Assembly: GCA_958295955.1 (NCBI GenBank)
Contig: OY282420.1
Span: 2,246,435 to 2,310,434 of the forward strand
Direction of reading: 5' to 3'
DNA: 64,000 nt
From: an uncultured Bryobacterales bacterium
GTDB lineage: Bacteria; Acidobacteriota; Terriglobia; Bryobacterales; UBA6623
Part shown: one piece after another, positions 24,820 through 33,662 of the stretch
How positions within the stretch are numbered: position 1 is the stretch's first letter
Layout: each line of letters starts with the position of its first letter
Notes under the pieces: model-generated
What the model saw: the letters and a program-made list of their open reading frames with translations, nothing else
The model's database searches: none
Told to the model about the DNA's origin: nothing
Program-made: the position numbers and the translations under genes

Positions 24820-27800
24820 AGAGGAGTAGCGCGCTCTGCGCGCTCTCCGTTTTCCGCTCTTTTGTCTCCCTTCCCGGACTCGGCTCTCTTCTCTTCTTCA
24901 AGTTCTCCGCTCTTGCCGCCCCGTTCAGGCGGTCTTGCTCTGCGCTGGTCCTCGCCGCGCTGTCGGCGGCGGTTGCCGGGGCGCAGCCTGCGGACGACTG
25001 GGTCATCGAGACGGTCGCGGGGGGCGGCAATTCCATCGGGGACGGCGGCGCGGCTACGGCGGCGCTACTGAGCGCCCCCTCCGGCGTGGCTGTGGACGGA
25101 GCGGGCAACCTGTACATCGCCGATTTTAACAACCACCGCATCCGCAAGGTGAACTCTGCGGGGGTGATCTCCACCGTGGCGGGAACCGGCACGGCGGGCT
25201 TCAGCGGAGACGGCGGCGCGGCCACTTCGGCGCAACTGCGCAACCCCCAAGACGTGGTGCTGGACGCAGCGGGCAACCTGTACATCGCCGATACGGGCGA
25301 CCACCGCATCCGCAAGGTGAACTCTGCGGGGGTGATCTCCACGGTGGCGGGTAGCGGGGCGCAAGGCTTCAGCGGGGACGGCGGCGCGGCTACGGCGGCG
25401 CAACTCAACCAGCCCAGGGGCGTGGCGCTGGACGGCGCGGGCAACCTGTACATCGCCGATTGGTTCAACCAGCGCATCCGCAAGGTGGACACTGATGGGG
25501 ATATCTCCACGGTGGCGGGAACCGGGACTGCCGGCTTCAGCGGGGACGGCGGCGCGGCCACTTCGGCGCAACTGGACAACCCCTATGGCGTGGCAGTGGA
25601 CGGCGCGGGCAACCTGTACATCGCCGACGATAACAACAACCGCATCCGCAAGGTGAACTCTGCGGGGAACATCTCCACGGTGGCGGGAACCGGGACTGCC
25701 GGCTTCAGCGGAGACGGCGGCGCGGCCACTTCGGCGCAACTGGACAACCCCTATGTCGTGGCGCTGGACGGCGCGGGCAACCTGTACATCGCCGATGGTG
25801 GCAACCACCGCATCCGCAAGGTGAACTCTGCGGGGGTGATCTCCACGGTGGCGGGTAGCGGGGCGCAAGGCTTCAGCGGAGACGGCGGCGCGGCCACAGC
25901 GGCGCTACTGAACTTCCCCATCGACGTGGCGCCGGACGCTTTGGGCAACCTGTACATCGCCGAATGGGTCAACAACCGCATCCGCAAGGTGGACTCTGCG
26001 GGGGTAATCACCACGGTGGCGGGTAGAGAGCAACTGAACGCCCCCCGCAGCGTGGCGCCGGACGGAGCGGGCAACCTGTACATCGCCGACACGGGCAACA
26101 ACCGCATCCACAAGGTGGACTCTGCGGGGGTGATCTCCACGGTGGCGGGTAGCGGCACGGCGGGCTTCAGCGGGGATGGCGGCGCGGCTACGGCGGCGCA
26201 ACTCAACCAGCCCAGGGGCGTGGCGCCGGACGGAGCGGGCAACCTGTACATCGCCGATAGGGGCAACCAACGCATCCGCAAGGTGGACTCTGCGGGCGTG
26301 ATCTCCACAGTAGCGGGTAACGGCGCGGCGGGCTACAGCGGGGACAGCGGCGCGGCCACTGCGGCGCAACTGTGGGACCCCTATGGCGTGGCGTTGGACG
26401 GAGCGGGCAACCTGTACATCGCCGATAGATCCAACCACCGCATCCGCAAGGTGGACTCCTCGGGGGATATCTCCACGGTGGCGGGTAGCGGCACGCAAGG
26501 CTACAGCGGGGACGGCGGCGCGGCCACTGCGGCACTACTGAGCGGCCCCGCAGGCGTGGCGCTGGACGGAGCGGGCAACCTGTACATTGCCGATAATAAC
26601 AACCACCGCATCCGCAAGGTGAACTCTGCGGGGGTGATTTCCACGGTGGCGGGTAGCGGCACGGCGGGCTACAGCGGGGACGGCGGCGCGGCTATGGCGG
26701 CGCAACTGAACTTCCCCACCGGCGTGGCGCTGGACGGAGCGGGCAACCTGTACATCGCCGATGAGAACAACCGCCGCATCCGCAAGATAGAAACCGTACC
26801 GGGCTTTTCTGCCGGAATTCTTTCAACGGGGATGATCACCACGGTGGCGGGCGACGGGGCGCAAGGCTACGGCGGGGACGGCGGCGCGGCTGTTGCGGCG
26901 CAACTCAACCAGCCCTTTGGCGTGGCGCTGGACGGAGCGGGCAACCTGTACATCGCCGATACGGGCAACAACCGCATCCGCAAGGTGGGGCCGCCCCCGC
27001 CGCCGCCCGCGCGGCCCCGCGAGCCGGAACCGACGGTGGAGCCGGTGGGCGTTTTCGAGTTGTCGTTCACGCCGGCGGCGGAAGCCGACCCGTCGGAGCC
27101 GATGTCGCAGACGCTCATGCTGCGCGCCGAAGGCGGGGCGGCGGAGTTCGAGGTGCTGCCCAGCGCGCGCTGGATCGAGGTCTCGCGCTGGAGCGGGAGC
27201 GCATCGTGGAAGGGGAGCTTGGCCGCGGGCGAGACGATTACGCTGCGGGTTACGGTGAATCCTCTGGGGCTGCGTCCGGGAACGCACCGCGGCTATGTGT
27301 ATATCCGCTCCGGGGGGCGCGCGTCGCGGGTGCGCATCGTGTTGGAGGTGGCGCCGCCGACGGGTCCGGACGTGACCGAGAGCGGGGGCGTGCTCAACGC
27401 GGCGCGGATGAGCGCTTACGGCGAGGCGGGGCTGTTCGGGCCGCCGGCGCTGCCGTTGACGCCGGGATCGCTGGTCGTGGTGCAGGGCGTGAACTTCCTC
27501 GCGGGCGAACCGATTGGGGCCGCTGGTTTTCCGTTGCCGACGAGCCTGGAGGGAGTGCGCGTGCTGTTCGACGGTCTGGAGGCGCCGCTGTTTGCGGTAG
27601 GGCCGCAGCGCATCGAGGCGCAGTTGCCCTCGGCGTTGGGCGGGGAGTCTCTGGCAGCGGGCGGCCTGGCCGTGGCGGAGGTGGTCGTGGAGGCGGGGGG
27701 CAAGAGCAGCTATCCGCGGCGCTTCTGGGTGGGGGCGTATGGGCCTGGGGTGTTCACGGCGTCGGGCGCGGGCAGCGGCCAGGCGATAGCCTTGTTCGCC

Positions 27801-28193
27801 GGTACGACGGCGTTGGCCGCCCCGAGCGGTTTCGGCGCCGGGAGCCGGCCGGCGCGGGCCGGGGAGGTGCTGGAGATTTACGCGACGGGGCTGGGGCCGG
27901 TGGATCCGCCGTTGGCCGACGGGATGAACTCGTGCTTGCCGGCGGGCATCTGTCTGGCGGACGGGTCGAACGTAGTGCTGCGGCATACGACGGAGCGCCC
28001 GCGGGTAAGCATCGGCGGCGTGGCGGTCGCTGCGGACGGCGTGCTGTTTTCGGGTTCGGCGCCGACGCTGGTGGCGGTGGACATGGTGCTGGTCGAAGTT
28101 CCCGCAGGCATTGAGCCGTCCGCCGCGGCGGAGGTGCTCATCGCCATCGGCGGCAGAGCGAGTCAACCCGGCGTCACCGTCGCCGTGGAGTGA
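24813..28193 (+). CDS. secreted NHL-repeat protein with BACON-like and Solibacter-type C-terminal domains
   Basis: The frame is open from 24534 through the array to TGA at 28191-28193, but it contains no ATG, GTG or TTG before GTG 25086, which is already inside the first NHL unit; CTG at 24945 is the only earlier near-start. The coordinates here therefore mark the coding frame, not a proven start. After the array comes a hydrophobic export-like stretch (to AAVAGAQ near 24990), then 12 NHL units (core DGAGNLYIAD-x(4)-RIRKV) able to form two six-bladed propellers. A proline linker (about 26990), a BACON-like domain (27030-27355) and the TIGR03437-type C-terminal domain (27360-28193) follow. Likely secreted or cell-surface; ligand unknown. 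Confidence 0.85.
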   Translation, partial: SIKRSSALCALSVFRSFVSLPGLGSLLFFKFSALAAPFRRSCSALVLAALSAAVAGAQPADDWVIETVAGGGNSIGDGGAATAALLSAPSGVAVDGAGNLYIADFNNHRIRKVNSAGVISTVAGTGTAGFSGDGGAATSAQLRNPQDVVLDAAGNLYIADTGDHRIRKVNSAGVISTVAGSGAQGFSGDGGAATAAQLNQPRGVALDGAGNLYIADWFNQRIRKVDTDGDISTVAGTGTAGFSGDGGAATSAQLDNPYGVAVDGAGNLYIADDNNNRIRKVNSAGNISTVAGTGTAGFSGDGGAATSAQLDNPYVVALDGAGNLYIADGGNHRIRKVNSAGVISTVAGSGAQGFSGDGGAATAALLNFPIDVAPDALGNLYIAEWVNNRIRKVDSAGVITTVAGREQLNAPRSVAPDGAGNLYIADTGNNRIHKVDSAGVISTVAGSGTAGFSGDGGAATAAQLNQPRGVAPDGAGNLYIADRGNQRIRKVDSAGVISTVAGNGAAGYSGDSGAATAAQLWDPYGVALDGAGNLYIADRSNHRIRKVDSSGDISTVAGSGTQGYSGDGGAATAALLSGPAGVALDGAGNLYIADNNNHRIRKVNSAGVISTVAGSGTAGYSGDGGAAMAAQLNFPTGVALDGAGNLYIADENNRRIRKIETVPGFSAGILSTGMITTVAGDGAQGYGGDGGAAVAAQLNQPFGVALDGAGNLYIADTGNNRIRKVGPPPPPPARPREPEPTVEPVGVFELSFTPAAEADPSEPMSQTLMLRAEGGAAEFEVLPSARWIEVSRWSGSASWKGSLAAGETITLRVTVNPLGLRPGTHRGYVYIRSGGRASRVRIVLEVAPPTGPDVTESGGVLNAARMSAYGEAGLFGPPALPLTPGSLVVVQGVNFLAGEPIGAAGFPLPTSLEGVRVLFDGLEAPLFAVGPQRIEAQLPSALGGESLAAGGLAVAEVVVEAGGKSSYPRRFWVGAYGPGVFTASGAGSGQAIALFAGTTALAAPSGFGAGSRPARAGEVLEIYATGLGPVDPPLADGMNSCLPAGICLADGSNVVLRHTTERPRVSIGGVAVAADGVLFSGSAPTLVAVDMVLVEVPAGIEPSAAAEVLIAIGGRASQPGVTVAVE
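25008..26989 (+). repeat. DNA-level tandem repeat encoding 12 NHL units
   Basis: Units of about 165-168 bases, most differing at few positions, each including the block GGCAACCTGTACATCGCCGA. One unit (around 25990-26090) is about 45 bases shorter: its TVAG is followed directly by a divergent REQLNAPR, without the FSGDGGAAT segment. The eleventh unit carries an insertion (PGFSAGILSTG). Such sequence likeness permits unequal recombination within the gene. Confidence 0.9.
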
Positions 28194-28206
28194 CGGGCGC
28201 CGCGGG

Positions 28207-28452
28207 ATGACTGCGGAAGAGATCCGCGCGGTCAACGGCAAGTCCAGGTTTCTGGACGATCATCACGGCAAGCGCTCGTCGATGCGGCTGACGAGTCTGT
28301 TGGCGCTCGCGGCGGCGTTCGTGTTCGGACTGATTACGCTGCTCTGTCCGCAGGCCGACGACGAGAAGGGTTTGTATCTTTCCGCCTTTTTCCTGATCGC
28401 GGCCTTCGCGCCAAAGGTGATCCAAAAGTTCGCCGAAGCCAAATTTCAGTAG
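28207..28452 (+). CDS. small two-helix membrane protein
   Basis: 81 residues from the ATG at 28207, 13 bases after the NHL stop, so probably on the same transcript. The N-terminal 27 residues are charged (FLDDHHGKRSSMRL), followed by two hydrophobic helices (about 28-46 and 53-70) and a charged tail. A soluble head followed by SSMRL and two helices recalls small phage-holin-like or uncharacterised membrane proteins. No phage genes are near, so I do not assign a holin role. Confidence 0.7.
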   Translation: MTAEEIRAVNGKSRFLDDHHGKRSSMRLTSLLALAAAFVFGLITLLCPQADDEKGLYLSAFFLIAAFAPKVIQKFAEAKFQ

Positions 28453-28503
28453 AAAACGCGCTCGATGACCGGCGGCGTTGCTCTCGCGGCTGCGCTGCAT
28501 TCC

Positions 28504-28536
28504 GCAGCACAGCGGTCTTGCCATCCGCCGGCCGCG
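28504..28536. repeat. palindromic intergenic element, copy B
   Basis: Reverse complement begins CGCGGCCGGCGGATGGCAAG and continues ACCGCTG, matching copy C apart from loss of one GGATAGC unit. It lies between the small membrane protein gene and tctC. Confidence 0.65.
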
Positions 28537-28580
28537 CGGCGCGCCTTGCGCCGGTCGAGGGGTTCCACTATGCTATCGGC

Positions 28581-29534
28581 ATGCTGCGGGTCATTGCCGC
28601 CGCGACGGTGCTGCTGGGGGGGGCGTGCGGCCCGGCCGACGGCCCTTACCCGTCCAGAGAGATCAAGTTGATCGTGCAAGCCTCGCCGGGGGGCACGTCC
28701 GACACGGTTTCGCGGGTGATGGCCGGTCTTGCCGAGGAGGATTTGGGCGCGCCCATCGTTTGCGAGAACAAGCCCGGAGCCAGCGGAGCGCTGGCATTTT
28801 CGTATGTCGCCCGCCGCCCCGCAGACGGCTACACCATCGGCCACGCGCCAGTGGAGATCGCGGTGGTGCGCTCGCTCGGTTACGCCGATATCGGGCCGTC
28901 GGACGTTTCGCTGATCTGCATGGTCTCGAAGACCGCTCCGGCGCTGGTCGTGCGCGCGGATTCGCCCTGGAAAACGTTCGAGGAATTCGTCGCCGGCGCG
29001 AGGCGGGAGCCCGGCCGCATTGTCATGGCCAATTCGGGCATCGGGTCGATCTGGCACTTCAACGTCTTGTTGCTGGAGCAGGGTTCCGGCGCGCGGTTCA
29101 CGCATTTGCCCTACGCGGGCTCTTCCGGGGCGCTGGTGTCGCTGATCGGCGGGCATTCCGACGCCGCGGTCGCCGGCGTGGGCGAGGTCGTTGCGCACGT
29201 GCAGTCGGGGAGCCTGCGGCCGCTTGCCGTGTTCGACGCCGGCCGCTCCGGCGTTTTCCCAGACGTGCCGACAACGCACGAGTTGGGTTACGAGATCGGG
29301 GCGCCGGCCTGGAGCGGATTTTTCGGACCCGCCGGCTTGCCCGAGCAAGCCGTGGCGAAGCTGGCGTCCGCTTTCAAGAGAGCGTTCCAGACCCCCGAAT
29401 GGGAGAAGCTGTGCGCCGAGCGCGGCATGGAAGCCCTCTATCTCGACCATGAGCAGTTCGAGCGGTTCGCGCTGGAGCAGCAGAAGTTTTTCGGCGACGC
29501 CATTCCCAAGCTCGTTCGCCTGGGGGCCGGCTGA
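28581..29534 (+). CDS. tctC: tripartite tricarboxylate transporter substrate-binding lipoprotein (TctC/Bug)
   Basis: 317 residues from the ATG at 28581, chosen because it directly begins a lipoprotein signal with lipobox LLGGAC (Cys about 16). The frame is open upstream. The Bug-family body shows PSREIKLIVQASPGGTSDT, ENKPGASGALA and GRIVMANSGIGS. It binds a carboxylate in the periplasm and delivers it to TctAB. tctB starts directly after its stop, and tctA follows: a complete tctCBA operon. Confidence 0.9.
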   Translation: MLRVIAAATVLLGGACGPADGPYPSREIKLIVQASPGGTSDTVSRVMAGLAEEDLGAPIVCENKPGASGALAFSYVARRPADGYTIGHAPVEIAVVRSLGYADIGPSDVSLICMVSKTAPALVVRADSPWKTFEEFVAGARREPGRIVMANSGIGSIWHFNVLLLEQGSGARFTHLPYAGSSGALVSLIGGHSDAAVAGVGEVVAHVQSGSLRPLAVFDAGRSGVFPDVPTTHELGYEIGAPAWSGFFGPAGLPEQAVAKLASAFKRAFQTPEWEKLCAERGMEALYLDHEQFERFALEQQKFFGDAIPKLVRLGAG

Positions 29535-29957
29535 ATGCATCGAGCGGATGGCGTAACCGCGGCGGCGTTTGCCGCTCTGGGGGCGTATCTGGTCGCTAGC
29601 GGGGGCGGTTTCCCGGCCGGCGCCGGCGGCTTGCCGGGCGCGGGTTTCTTTCCGCAGACGATCGGCGCGCTCATGGTCGTATTGGCGCTCGGCTTGCTCT
29701 TCAAAGCGCGGCAGCGCGGCGGAACCGCCGGGTTTGCCTTCGCCAACGCGACGCAGACGGCCGGCGCCGCGGGGATGCTGCTGGTCTATCTTGCCCTTTG
29801 GGGAACGGGCTTTTTCCCGCTGCGGACCGTCTTGTTCCTGACCTTGCTCTTGAAATTTCTGGGGCAGCGGTGGCGCTCCGCGGCGGGCGCCGCGCTCGTG
29901 CTGACGACGCTGGCGACCGCCGCCTTCCAATACGGCTTGAATGTTTCGCTGGAGTAG
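29535..29957 (+). CDS. tctB: tripartite tricarboxylate transporter small membrane subunit TctB
   Basis: 140 residues with four hydrophobic segments (about 8-26, 40-58, 75-92, 98-133 as a pair), the size and topology of TctB. It begins directly after the tctC stop, with no spacer, which implies coupled translation. Sequence is poorly conserved in this family, so the assignment rests on size, topology and position between tctC and tctA. Confidence 0.88.
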   Translation: MHRADGVTAAAFAALGAYLVASGGGFPAGAGGLPGAGFFPQTIGALMVVLALGLLFKARQRGGTAGFAFANATQTAGAAGMLLVYLALWGTGFFPLRTVLFLTLLLKFLGQRWRSAAGAALVLTTLATAAFQYGLNVSLE

Positions 29958-29968
29958 GAGGAACGGCG

Positions 29969-31453
29969 TTGGGCGCTGAGTTGCTTGCCGGGCTGACGGC
30001 CGTGCTCGATTGGGAAGTGCTGGGCTTCCTGACCGCCGGCGTGACGCTGGGCGCGATTTTCGGGGCGCTGCCCGGATTGACCGCCACCATGGGCGTCGCG
30101 GTGCTGACCCCGCTGACCTTCTGGGTTTCCGCCGAGCAGGGACTGGCCATGCTGCTGGGCATTTACTGCGGCGCCATCCCGGCAGGCGGCATCCCCGCGA
30201 TTCTGATCAACGTTCCCGGAACGCCGGCCTCGATCGCCACGTCCTGGGACGGCTACGCGCTGGCGCGCCAAGGCCGGGCCGGGCTGGCGCTGGGCATCAA
30301 CGCGTTGCTGTCCGCGGTCGGCCAACTCACCAGCATTTTGTTCCTGGCGCTGCTGGCCTTCCCCATCGCCGGATTCGCCTTGAAGTTCGGGCCGGCCGAA
30401 TACTTCGGCTTGGCGCTGTTCGGCATCAGCCTGATGGCGGGCATTTCCAAGGGCCGGGTGCTCAAGGGCTTGCTGGCCGGAACGTTGGGCCTCGCGCTGG
30501 CCCTCGTCGGGCTCGACCCGATGACGGCCTATCCGCGCTATACCTTCGGCATGTCGGAGTTCCTCGACGGCATTTCGTTCGTGCCCGTCATGATCGGACT
30601 CTTCGGGCTGGCCGAGGTGTTCGTGCAGATTTCCGAGCGCCACTCGATCCGCGAACTGCCGGTCAAGGCATTGGGGCGCATCCTGCCGCGTCGCGATGAG
30701 TGGAAGAAGATGTTGCCGTCGATGCTGAGCGGCGCCGGGCTGGGCACGATCGTGGGCGCGATCCCGGCATCCGGCGGCGACATCGGCTCGGTGATCGCCT
30801 GGGAACAGGCCCGCCGAATTTCGCCGGACAAGGAAGAGTTCGGCAAAGGCTCTCTGCGCGGGCTCGCCGCGAGCTGCGCCGCCTGCAACGGCGCGATCGG
30901 CGGCGCCATGACGACCATGCTGACCCTGGGTATCCCGGGCGACGCCGTATCGGCCATCCTGATCGGGGCGCTGTTGATCCACGGCATCCAGCCCGGTCCG
31001 CTGCTGTTCCAGAACAACCGGGCCTTCGTATTTTCCATCGTGTTCCTGTTGGTCTTCGCCTCGCTGCTGATCATGCTGATCGGCTTGGTCGGGGCCAGGC
31101 CGCTGGCCGGCATCCTGCGCATTCCCTCTCCGTGGCTGTGGGCGGGGATCGTCCTGTTCGGAACGGTCGGGGCCTATGCGCTCAACAACGCGGTCGTTGA
31201 CATCTGGGTCATGTTCGCCGCGGGCATTGCCGGGTTTTTTTTCCGCAAGGCGCAGATACCGCTCGGGTCGCTGGTGTTGGGCTTGATCCTCGGTCCCATG
31301 ATGGAAGCCAACCTGCGCCGGGCGCTGATTATCGGCCGCGGCGACTGGAGCGGCATTCCGACGCGGCCGATCGTGTTGTTTTTCCTGATCGCGGCGGTGC
31401 TCTTGCCGGTTTTGCCCTGGATCCGGTCGAAGCTGTTCAAGCGGGGGGAATGA
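29969..31453 (+). CDS. tctA: tripartite tricarboxylate transporter large permease TctA
   Basis: 494 residues from TTG at 29969. This start is supported by a strong Shine-Dalgarno, AGGAGG at 29956-29961, overlapping the tctB stop, 7 bases before the TTG; longer versions would run through tctB. About 11-12 membrane helices. Family segments include GALPGLTATMGVA, GIYCGAIPAGGIPAILINVPGTP and GIPGDAVSAILIGALLIHGIQPGP. Channel subunit for carboxylate uptake. It ends 17 bases before the convergent rsmA stop. Confidence 0.95.
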   Translation: MGAELLAGLTAVLDWEVLGFLTAGVTLGAIFGALPGLTATMGVAVLTPLTFWVSAEQGLAMLLGIYCGAIPAGGIPAILINVPGTPASIATSWDGYALARQGRAGLALGINALLSAVGQLTSILFLALLAFPIAGFALKFGPAEYFGLALFGISLMAGISKGRVLKGLLAGTLGLALALVGLDPMTAYPRYTFGMSEFLDGISFVPVMIGLFGLAEVFVQISERHSIRELPVKALGRILPRRDEWKKMLPSMLSGAGLGTIVGAIPASGGDIGSVIAWEQARRISPDKEEFGKGSLRGLAASCAACNGAIGGAMTTMLTLGIPGDAVSAILIGALLIHGIQPGPLLFQNNRAFVFSIVFLLVFASLLIMLIGLVGARPLAGILRIPSPWLWAGIVLFGTVGAYALNNAVVDIWVMFAAGIAGFFFRKAQIPLGSLVLGLILGPMMEANLRRALIIGRGDWSGIPTRPIVLFFLIAAVLLPVLPWIRSKLFKRGE

Positions 31454-31470
31454 CGGCCTGCGCCGGCGCC

Positions 31471-32241
31471 TCATTCTTGCCGTGCGGAAAGGCGGCGCCA
31501 CATCGCCGTCAGTTCTTCCAGGCTCAATTGCTGCGCCCGCAGCCCCCCGCAGGGGTCGGCCGCCAGAGCCTCCGCCGCGAATCGCCCGCACAGGTTGTTG
31601 CGCAGCATCTTGCGCGGAGCGCGGAAACAATCGCCGAGAAAATCGAGCAGCCCGTCCGCGAGCGGCGCGCTGTCGATGGACATCGAAATCACGGCCGAGC
31701 TCACCTTGGGCTGCGGGCGGAAAGCGTCCGGCGGCACGATGAAAAGCTTTTGCGGGACGCCGCAAAGCCGGGCAAGGCAACTCAAATAGCCGTAGTCCCG
31801 GCTCCCCGGTCCGGCGACGATGCGGTCGGCCACTTCTTCCTGAAGCAGAAAGACGCACTGCCCGCACACGTCCCGCGCGGCCCATACCTTGCGCAAGATC
31901 GGGGAGGTGATGTAGTAGGGCAAGTTGCCGACAACAACGGCCCGCTGCGCCGTTCGCGTCCGGATCAGCCCGGGCAGATCGACGCGCAGCACGTCGCCGC
32001 GAATGACCTCGAGCCGCTCGGAGCGGCCGCAGCGGCCGGGCAGCGCCGCGGCAAGTTCGGCATCCAATTCGATGGCGACGACCTGCCGGGACCGAGCCGA
32101 CAGGCGTTGCGTCAGCGCGCCCCGCCCCGGGCCGATCTCGATTGCCAGGCCGCAATTCTCCGGGACGGCGGCGGCAATCCGGTTCAGGATGTCGTCGTCC
32201 ACGAGAAAGTGCTGCCCCAGCTTGGGCCTTTTCGCCAACAC
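31471..32241 (-). CDS. rsmA: 16S rRNA dimethyladenosine methyltransferase RsmA (KsgA)
   Basis: 256 residues. It begins with KRPKLGQHFLVD and has the S-adenosylmethionine motif IEIGPGRGALTQ, the acidic residue in VAIELD, and the catalytic NLPYYITSPIL. It dimethylates A1518 and A1519 of 16S rRNA. Divergent from tig. Confidence 0.96.
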   Translation of the reverse strand: MLAKRPKLGQHFLVDDDILNRIAAAVPENCGLAIEIGPGRGALTQRLSARSRQVVAIELDAELAAALPGRCGRSERLEVIRGDVLRVDLPGLIRTRTAQRAVVVGNLPYYITSPILRKVWAARDVCGQCVFLLQEEVADRIVAGPGSRDYGYLSCLARLCGVPQKLFIVPPDAFRPQPKVSSAVISMSIDSAPLADGLLDFLGDCFRAPRKMLRNNLCGRFAAEALAADPCGGLRAQQLSLEELTAMWRRLSARQE

Positions 32242-32338
32242 GCCAGTTTAACGAGACGCCGACCGCCGCGCCGCGACTGCTAAGATGGGGGTTTCCGATT
32301 CGTTACGACGCGGGAGTTCCTCAAGCGGAGAGTTGGCA

Positions 32339-33658
32339 TTGGCTGATACCGAGAGTTGCACAAGCGAACTCAAAATCGAAATCCCTTGGGCAGAAGTTGA
32401 GAAAGAGTCCGACAAGGCGCTCAAGAGCCTGTCGAAAGGCGTCCGCGTACCCGGGTTCCGCAAGGGAAAGGCGCCCAAGTCGGTCTTGCAGCTTCGTTTC
32501 AAGGAAGAAATCGAGATCGAAGTCCTGGACCGTTTGGTGCCGAAGTATTTCCGGCAGGCGGCCGAAACCGAAAATCTCAAAGTCGTCGGCGATCCCGATG
32601 TCACCGACCTGCAATTCGAAGCGAACGAGCCGGTTCGCTTCAAGGCGGTCTTCGAGGTTTTCCCGGAGTATGAGTTGGGCGCATACCGCCGGATCGAGAC
32701 GCCCTATATGGAGCCGGTCGTCGAAGACTTCGCAGTGGACGAAGAATTGGAGCGCCTGCGGGAGCGCCACGCAAGCCATCGCAATCTCGACCCCCGTCCG
32801 CTTGAGAACGGCGATGTTGCCGTGCTGTCGCTGAAGAGCGAGCCGGTGGACGATGCGCCGCAAATCGACGAGCCCGAAACGACTCTGACCATCGGCGACG
32901 ACCAGACTCTGCCGGATTTCAACGATGCTCTGCTCGGCAGGAGCCCGAGCGAAGAGATCGATTTCGAGGTGGCTTATCCCGACGACTTCGGCAATAAGCT
33001 CTTGGAGGGCAAGCGCATCCCGTTTCACGCCAAGATTCTCGGAATCCGCAAGAAGGAACTGCCCGCGCTCGACGACGATTTCGCCGGCGAGGTCGATGAG
33101 CAGTGCAAGACGCTCGACGATCTCAAGACCCGCATTCGCGAAGGCATGCTCGACATGCGCCGCGCCGACGCGACACGGCAGGCCAAGGAAAATCTGGTCG
33201 ATCGACTGGTCGAGGCGCATGATTTCCCGCTCCCGAAGAAACTCGTCGATCGACAGATAGGCTCTCGACTGGAGAGCATCGCGCGTTCTTTGGCGCAACG
33301 GGGAATGGACATCAAGAATCTCGACCTCGACTGGGAAAAAATCAGCGAGTCGGAACGTCCGCGCGCCGAACGCGATGTCAAGGCAGGGCTGTTGCTCGGG
33401 CGGATCGCCGAGGTCGAGAACATCCGGGCGGACGATGCCGCGATCGAAGCCGAAATCGAAAACTACGCCCGAGAGCATCAACTCTCGGTCGGCGGCGCGC
33501 GCAAGAAACTGACGGAGGACGGCGCTCTCGAGCGGATGCGGACGTTCTACCGCAACGAGAAGGTGCTGAACTTTCTATTCGACGAGGCCGAAAAAGTCGA
33601 TCCTCCCGAAGAAGAACCGGAGGAAACGGAAGAGGCCGCGGAAAAAAGCGAAGAATAA
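32339..33658 (+). CDS. tig: trigger factor
   Basis: 439 residues from TTG at 32339, or 457 from ATG at 32285. I prefer the TTG because GGAG (32327-32330) lies 8 bases before it and the protein then starts close to the conserved [12 protein letters not shown]; the ATG has no ribosome site. The ribosome-binding signature [11 protein letters not shown] is present, followed by the FKBP-type isomerase domain (about 150-240) and the helical C-terminal chaperone domain with an acidic tail. It binds nascent chains at the ribosome exit. clpP follows 4 bases later, a frequent tig-clpP pairing. Confidence 0.95.
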   Translation: MADTESCTSELKIEIPWAEVEKESDKALKSLSKGVRVPGFRKGKAPKSVLQLRFKEEIEIEVLDRLVPKYFRQAAETENLKVVGDPDVTDLQFEANEPVRFKAVFEVFPEYELGAYRRIETPYMEPVVEDFAVDEELERLRERHASHRNLDPRPLENGDVAVLSLKSEPVDDAPQIDEPETTLTIGDDQTLPDFNDALLGRSPSEEIDFEVAYPDDFGNKLLEGKRIPFHAKILGIRKKELPALDDDFAGEVDEQCKTLDDLKTRIREGMLDMRRADATRQAKENLVDRLVEAHDFPLPKKLVDRQIGSRLESIARSLAQRGMDIKNLDLDWEKISESERPRAERDVKAGLLLGRIAEVENIRADDAAIEAEIENYAREHQLSVGGARKKLTEDGALERMRTFYRNEKVLNFLFDEAEKVDPPEEEPEETEEAAEKSEE

Positions 33659-33662
33659 AGCC

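Noticed and set aside
24797-25868. Minus-strand reading frames across the NHL repeats
   Set aside because: They are antisense images of the NHL repeats; the plus strand has the known domains and the minus frames have repetitive low-complexity translations.
28207-28452. Phage holin
   Set aside because: Topology alone is suggestive, but no endolysin or other phage gene is near.
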